64,000 nucleotides of DNA from Paenibacillus rhizosphaerae (lineage in GTDB: Bacteria; Bacillota; Bacilli; Paenibacillales; Paenibacillaceae). Each line of letters starts with the position of its first letter. Position 1 is the stretch's first letter. The stretch covers positions 372,001-436,000 of the forward strand of contig NZ_JACHXJ010000005.1 in the NCBI RefSeq assembly GCF_014192015.1, in the 5' to 3' direction. A program made the translations under genes and the position numbers. The notes beneath the pieces were generated by a model. That model ran no database searches, was not told the origin of the DNA, and saw nothing but the letters and a program-made list of their open reading frames with translations. Shown in pieces: positions 60,119 to 64,000 of this stretch.

Positions 60119-62137
60119 GTGCATCAGAAATGGCAGCGTTGGAACACGGCATCCCGCAAATGGCTGTGGATTCTCGTCGTGCTGGGCATTATCGCCGCAA
60201 TTCCGGTGATTTATGACCGCTACCGGACGGAGTCATCTTCCAATAACGTAGAGTTGGTGTATAATTATCGCGGGCTGGTGGAGACGGCTTCATATCAAGC
60301 CCACCCGGAGGAATACCTTCAGCAGCAGCTGGATCAGCTGAAGGCGGCGGGCGTGACGAGCATGGCGATGTTCGAGAGTACGCTGGACGATTTTAAAAAA
60401 TCCCGCCGCATCATGATGTTTAATGCGGGGGACGTCGCCTCGATGACGAAGAGCGTCATCCCGACCAACGATAACTATACCTATATTCTGTTTACGAACG
60501 AAGAGAATGCGGGCCGCTTGTCTCCCCTGATCGAAGACACCTTTACGGGGATCGGCATCGGCGTCAAGCCATGGGAATTCAACGGGCAGAAGGGCCTGAT
60601 TCTCGAAACTTCCCCGGAGGATGCCGTGCTCAAGCCAATGCAGCCAGATCCGATTGCATTCGAAATGCTGCGCAGCAAAGGATTCAACATTGTTCCGCGG
60701 ATGTCCGACAGCCTTCCTTACAACCAGGAAGCGATGGACAAGCTGCTGGCCTACTATCAGGCGAACGGCGTCAAACGCGTCTTGTTTGAGGGCGATTCCG
60801 TTAAAGGCTTCAATGACAATGAGGATATGAACAGCTTGCAGGGCTTCGCCAACCTGCTGAACCAATACGGGATCGGCATTGCGGCCATCGAGAACCTGAA
60901 ACAGCCGCAGAAGGGGCTGTCCAAGCTGGCCTACGATACGGATTACAACGTAGCCCGTATTTACTCCCTGAGCGACCGTGATGCTGCGGCGCTGAGTCCG
61001 GAGACGATCGCCGACCGGTTTGCGCTGGCGACGAAGGACCGGAACATCCGGATGCTGTATATCAACGTCGCTCCATCCCGCAATACGACCAAGGCTACCA
61101 TTACCGATTCCGTGGAGAACATCGTGAAAACCTTGCAGGAGCCGGGAAATGCCATCAAGCAGATGGAGAACAACGGTTTCAAGATGGGACAAGCGGGAGC
61201 ATTCCATATTTATGATTCGGCCGGACAGCGTTATTTCAAAATGGTGGTCGTGCTCGGCGGGGTTGCCTTCGTTGCACTCCTCATTTCTTACTTTATCCCG
61301 GCACTGACCCTGATTGCGTTTGTGCTTGGGTTAATCGGCAGTGCAGGACTGTATGTCCTCAAGCCGACGCTGTTTGAGCAAGCACTGGCTCTGCTCGTGG
61401 CCATCAGCGCACCGACGATTGCCGTGTTGCTGGCGGTCCGAAAGCTGAACGAAATGAACGCCGCCAACGCGGGGCTTTCGCCTGGACGCCGGTTGGCTCA
61501 TGCGGTTGTGACTTATATTAAGACGGCCATTATTTCGCTCAGTGCGATTCCTTTTGTCATCGGGCTGCTGAACAACATTACGTACAGCCTCGTGCTGAAT
61601 CAGTTCCGCGGCGTCAGCTTGCTGCATGCGGCACCAATCGGTCTCATCGCCATTTACGTCGTTCTGTACCGCGGCGGCAAACCGCTGCAGCAAATCGGTA
61701 AATTATTCCGTACCCCGATTACGCTGGTCTGGGTAGTGGCAGCGGCCGTCCTAGGTGTGTTAGGCTTATATTATCTGAGCCGCACCGGTAACGGGGGAAG
61801 CGTCAGCTCGATTGAAATGACATTCCGTACGTTCTTGGAGAACACATTCCACGTCCGTCCACGGAGCAAGGAACTGGTCGCGCATCCGCTGTTCCTGCTG
61901 GGTATCTTCTTGTCGCTTAGATACCGCAACGTCGTTTACTTGATGATTTTTACGGTCATCGGCCAGCTGTCGATGGTGGATACGTTCGCGCATATCCACT
62001 CGCCGATGAAAATTTCGTTCGTTCGTGACCTGCTCGGCTTGGGTCTCGGATTTATCTTTGGCCTGATCGCCATTGGCGTATGGCAAGTACTGGAAGGGTG
62101 TTGGAAACGATGGGTACCACGTCTCAGAAGACCGTAG
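60119..62137 (+). CDS. DUF5693 membrane protein
   Basis: About 672 residues. One N-terminal helix (about 17-35) leads to a large extracytoplasmic domain of about 330 residues, then eight or so membrane helices fill the C-terminal half. It has no catalytic motif I can name. It is always found, in my knowledge of Paenibacillus and relatives, just upstream of csaB, and here the two genes overlap by 28 bases. A role in wall polymer export or assembly is an inference from that context. GTG at 60119 or TTG at 60116 follows GAGGAGG. Confidence 0.72.
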   Translation: MHQKWQRWNTASRKWLWILVVLGIIAAIPVIYDRYRTESSSNNVELVYNYRGLVETASYQAHPEEYLQQQLDQLKAAGVTSMAMFESTLDDFKKSRRIMMFNAGDVASMTKSVIPTNDNYTYILFTNEENAGRLSPLIEDTFTGIGIGVKPWEFNGQKGLILETSPEDAVLKPMQPDPIAFEMLRSKGFNIVPRMSDSLPYNQEAMDKLLAYYQANGVKRVLFEGDSVKGFNDNEDMNSLQGFANLLNQYGIGIAAIENLKQPQKGLSKLAYDTDYNVARIYSLSDRDAAALSPETIADRFALATKDRNIRMLYINVAPSRNTTKATITDSVENIVKTLQEPGNAIKQMENNGFKMGQAGAFHIYDSAGQRYFKMVVVLGGVAFVALLISYFIPALTLIAFVLGLIGSAGLYVLKPTLFEQALALLVAISAPTIAVLLAVRKLNEMNAANAGLSPGRRLAHAVVTYIKTAIISLSAIPFVIGLLNNITYSLVLNQFRGVSLLHAAPIGLIAIYVVLYRGGKPLQQIGKLFRTPITLVWVVAAAVLGVLGLYYLSRTGNGGSVSSIEMTFRTFLENTFHVRPRSKELVAHPLFLLGIFLSLRYRNVVYLMIFTVIGQLSMVDTFAHIHSPMKISFVRDLLGLGLGFIFGLIAIGVWQVLEGCWKRWVPRLRRP

Positions 62138-63240
62138 TCATCTCCGGATACTACGGGTTCCGGAACAGCGGGGATGAGGCGGTGCTCCAATCGATCTTAA
62201 CCGCTCTGGAGGAGCGGGGGAAGGCAGCCGGTATTCCGATTCGGCCGGTGGTCCTCTCCATCGATCCCGAGTGGACCAAGGCCACCTACGGCGTGGACGC
62301 GGTACACCGGATGAAGCTGGGCGAGGTGAGACAGGCGCTGAAGGTAAGCTCAGGCCTGATCAGCGGCGGCGGCAGTCTGCTGCAGGATGCCACCAGCTCC
62401 AAGACGATCCCTTATTATCTCGGGGTGATCAAGCTGGCCCAGTGGCTGAAGAAGCCGGTCTTTATCTACTCGCAAGGGATTGGACCCGTCAATCGGAAGC
62501 TGTTTCATCCATTCATCAAAAGCGTGTTTAACCAATGTGAATATATATCGGTTCGGGATCAGGAATCGGCGCACCTGCTGGAACGCATGGGCCTGGGCTG
62601 GAACCGGGTTCAGGTCGTGCCTGACCCGGTCATGGGATTGACGACCGGCGGCCAGGAGCCGGAACGGCTGCAGCAGGACGCCGAACGTCCGCTGCCGGTG
62701 ATCGGCATCTCGGTCCGGTATTGGGATCCGGAACGCCGGGAGCTGCAGGCGATGGCCGACGGGCTGGGCAAGCTGTGCCAGGAGCAGGCCGTGCATCTGC
62801 GCTTCCTGCCGTTCCATCTGCCGGACGACGTGAAAGCGTCGCAGGAGATTATCGACCGGATGGGCGATGTATCCGCGAACGGCAGCGTCGTGTCGATGTG
62901 CCGCGATGCGGTACATCCGCAGGAGATGCTGGCCGAGGTTGGCCGCTGCGACGTCGTCATCGGCATGAGGCTGCACAGCCTCATCTATGCCGCGAATCAG
63001 CTGGTGCCGATGATCGGGGTGTCCTATGATCCGAAGATCGATAACTTTTTGAAGCGGCTGGATCTGGAGCCTGTAGGGACAAGCGCTTCGCTGGCGCCTG
63101 AGGCGCTGAAGAGCGAGGTGTCTCGCCTGCTGAGCGAGAGCGGCCTCTGGCAGGAGGCAAACCGCGAGCGCATCGCGGTGCTGAAGGAAGAGGCGCAGGC
63201 TCCGGCGCAGCATATTATTGATTTTTTGCAGCAGCAATAA
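62110..63240 (+). CDS. csaB: Polysaccharide pyruvyl transferase CsaB
   Basis: About 376 residues of the CsaB/pyruvyltransferase family. The N terminus is VVISGYYGFRNSGDEAVLQSI; further motifs are GGGSLLQDATSSKTIPYYLG, VYSQGIGPVNR (here IYSQGIGPVNRKL) and the C-terminal VIGMRLHSLIYAANQLVPMIGVSYDPK. CsaB adds a ketal pyruvate to secondary cell-wall polysaccharide, which anchors S-layer (SLH) proteins. The ATG at 62110 lies inside the DUF5693 gene, so the two are coupled. Confidence 0.92.
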   Translation: MGTTSQKTVVISGYYGFRNSGDEAVLQSILTALEERGKAAGIPIRPVVLSIDPEWTKATYGVDAVHRMKLGEVRQALKVSSGLISGGGSLLQDATSSKTIPYYLGVIKLAQWLKKPVFIYSQGIGPVNRKLFHPFIKSVFNQCEYISVRDQESAHLLERMGLGWNRVQVVPDPVMGLTTGGQEPERLQQDAERPLPVIGISVRYWDPERRELQAMADGLGKLCQEQAVHLRFLPFHLPDDVKASQEIIDRMGDVSANGSVVSMCRDAVHPQEMLAEVGRCDVVIGMRLHSLIYAANQLVPMIGVSYDPKIDNFLKRLDLEPVGTSASLAPEALKSEVSRLLSESGLWQEANRERIAVLKEEAQAPAQHIIDFLQQQ

Positions 63241-63259
63241 AGGATAAGGTGATTATAGC

Positions 63260-64000
63260 GTGAACCAACCAAGCCAAGTGCCCACGGTGCCGATTTTCGG
63301 CATACCGGTGAGCCGATGGGGCATGACCGATACCGTTCAATATTTAACCGGACTCATCCAGTCGGGTGAGCGCCGGCCGCATCAGATCATTACCGCCAAT
63401 CCTATTATGGTGATGACGGCCCTTCAGGACCCTGCTTACATGGACGTCATGAAGGGAGCCGATCTGCTCGTCCCGGACGGGACGGGAGTGGTATGGGCGG
63501 CGGATAAAGCCGGATCGCCCGTGAAGGAACGCGTTGCAGGTTTTGACCTCCTACATGAATTGATGAGGGTCGGAGAAGACTATCACTGGAAAGTGTATTT
63601 GCTCGGCTCGACGTCCGAAGTGATTCAGGCGACCGCGGAGCGGTTACATTTGCAGTATCCGGGGGTTCAAATCTCGGGATTTCGTGATGGCTACTTTTCC
63701 CAAGAGCAGGACGCCGATGTGATCGCGGCGATCCGTGAAGCAGAGCCGGACATCCTGTTCGTGGCACGTGCCGTGGATACGCAGGAGCCGTGGATCTCGC
63801 GTTACAAGGAGCAGCTCGGCGTACCGGTCATGATGGGCGTCGGCGGAAGCTTCGACGTCATTTCCGGCAAGTCCAAGCGGGCTCCCAAGCTGTTCCAGCA
63901 GCTGCGGGCGGAGTGGTTATACCGCCTGCTGAAGGAGCCGACGCGAGCCAAAAGAATGCTTGCGCTGCCGAAATTCGTAGTGAAAGTGCTGCGGGATAAA
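63260..64000 (+). CDS. tagA: WecG/TagA/CpsF-family glycosyltransferase (3' end outside window)
   Basis: An open frame of 247 codons with no stop before the window ends, close to the full family length. Motifs are IITANPIMVMTAL, the catalytic Asp in LLVPDGTGVVWAA, VYLLGSTSEVI and MGVGGSFDVISGKSKRAP. TagA-like enzymes add ManNAc to lipid-linked GlcNAc, the second step of the wall-polymer linkage unit; mnaA in this window would make the UDP-ManNAc donor. The usual GAPKQE box is replaced by RAVDTQE (VARAVDTQEPWI). GTG start 19 bp after csaB with AAGGTG upstream. Confidence 0.9.
   Translation, partial: MNQPSQVPTVPIFGIPVSRWGMTDTVQYLTGLIQSGERRPHQIITANPIMVMTALQDPAYMDVMKGADLLVPDGTGVVWAADKAGSPVKERVAGFDLLHELMRVGEDYHWKVYLLGSTSEVIQATAERLHLQYPGVQISGFRDGYFSQEQDADVIAAIREAEPDILFVARAVDTQEPWISRYKEQLGVPVMMGVGGSFDVISGKSKRAPKLFQQLRAEWLYRLLKEPTRAKRMLALPKFVVKVLRDK

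Overview
This window is chromosomal DNA from a GC-rich, endospore-forming, flagellated Firmicute, most likely a Paenibacillus. The evidence is the sporulation genes (spoIIR, spoIID, spoIIQ, spoIIID), the sigma-F/E/D-type promoters, and a long block syntenic with the Bacillus subtilis ywk-ywl-atp-ywm-ywp region. A GlnS and a CsaB/TagA wall-polymer cluster also fit Paenibacillus. I see no rRNA, tRNA, CRISPR array, insertion sequence or prophage.

The left third (about 1-27 kb) is a patchwork of small accessory transcription units. It holds the 3' end of glnS, an MFS permease, mobA, a TetR-controlled RND efflux pump, and a carboxymuconolactone-decarboxylase-like protein. Next come a ykkCD-type SMR pair under its own TetR, cardiolipin synthase, a Fur-box-controlled orphan siderophore ATPase, a membrane PLD-family protein, mntH and type 2 IPP isomerase (fni). 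A three-gene ECF vitamin transporter, ychF, an ECF sigma/anti-sigma/DUF4097 envelope-stress operon and a LysR/YjeH-type exporter pair complete this part.

From about 27 kb to 40 kb the conserved block begins: prfA, prmC, two tandem RodA/FtsW paralogues, spoIIR, the threonylcarbamoyl-AMP synthase, mntP, arginine phosphatase ywlE, rpiB, ywlG, glyA, upp and the UDP-GlcNAc 2-epimerase. The full F-type ATP synthase operon (atpZ-atpI-B-E-F-H-A-G-D-C) occupies 40.8-48.5 kb. After it come ywzB, murA, spoIID, spoIIQ, spoIIID, mbl, flhO-flhP, an epuA-like gene and fabZ. The window ends with pgcA, a DUF5693 membrane protein, csaB and a tagA-like glycosyltransferase that runs off the right edge; the last three look like a unit for a pyruvylated secondary cell-wall polymer.

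I did not find a convincing undescribed system. The most interesting signals are non-coding or regulatory. They are a two-copy 80-bp-period hairpin repeat between atpA and atpG, strong hairpins between atpE and atpF, good sigma-F, sigma-E and sigma-D promoter matches, and several operators with clear dyads. Several otherwise ordinary proteins also carry low-complexity or extra segments: the RND pump, PrmC, SpoIID, SpoIIR and YwlE.
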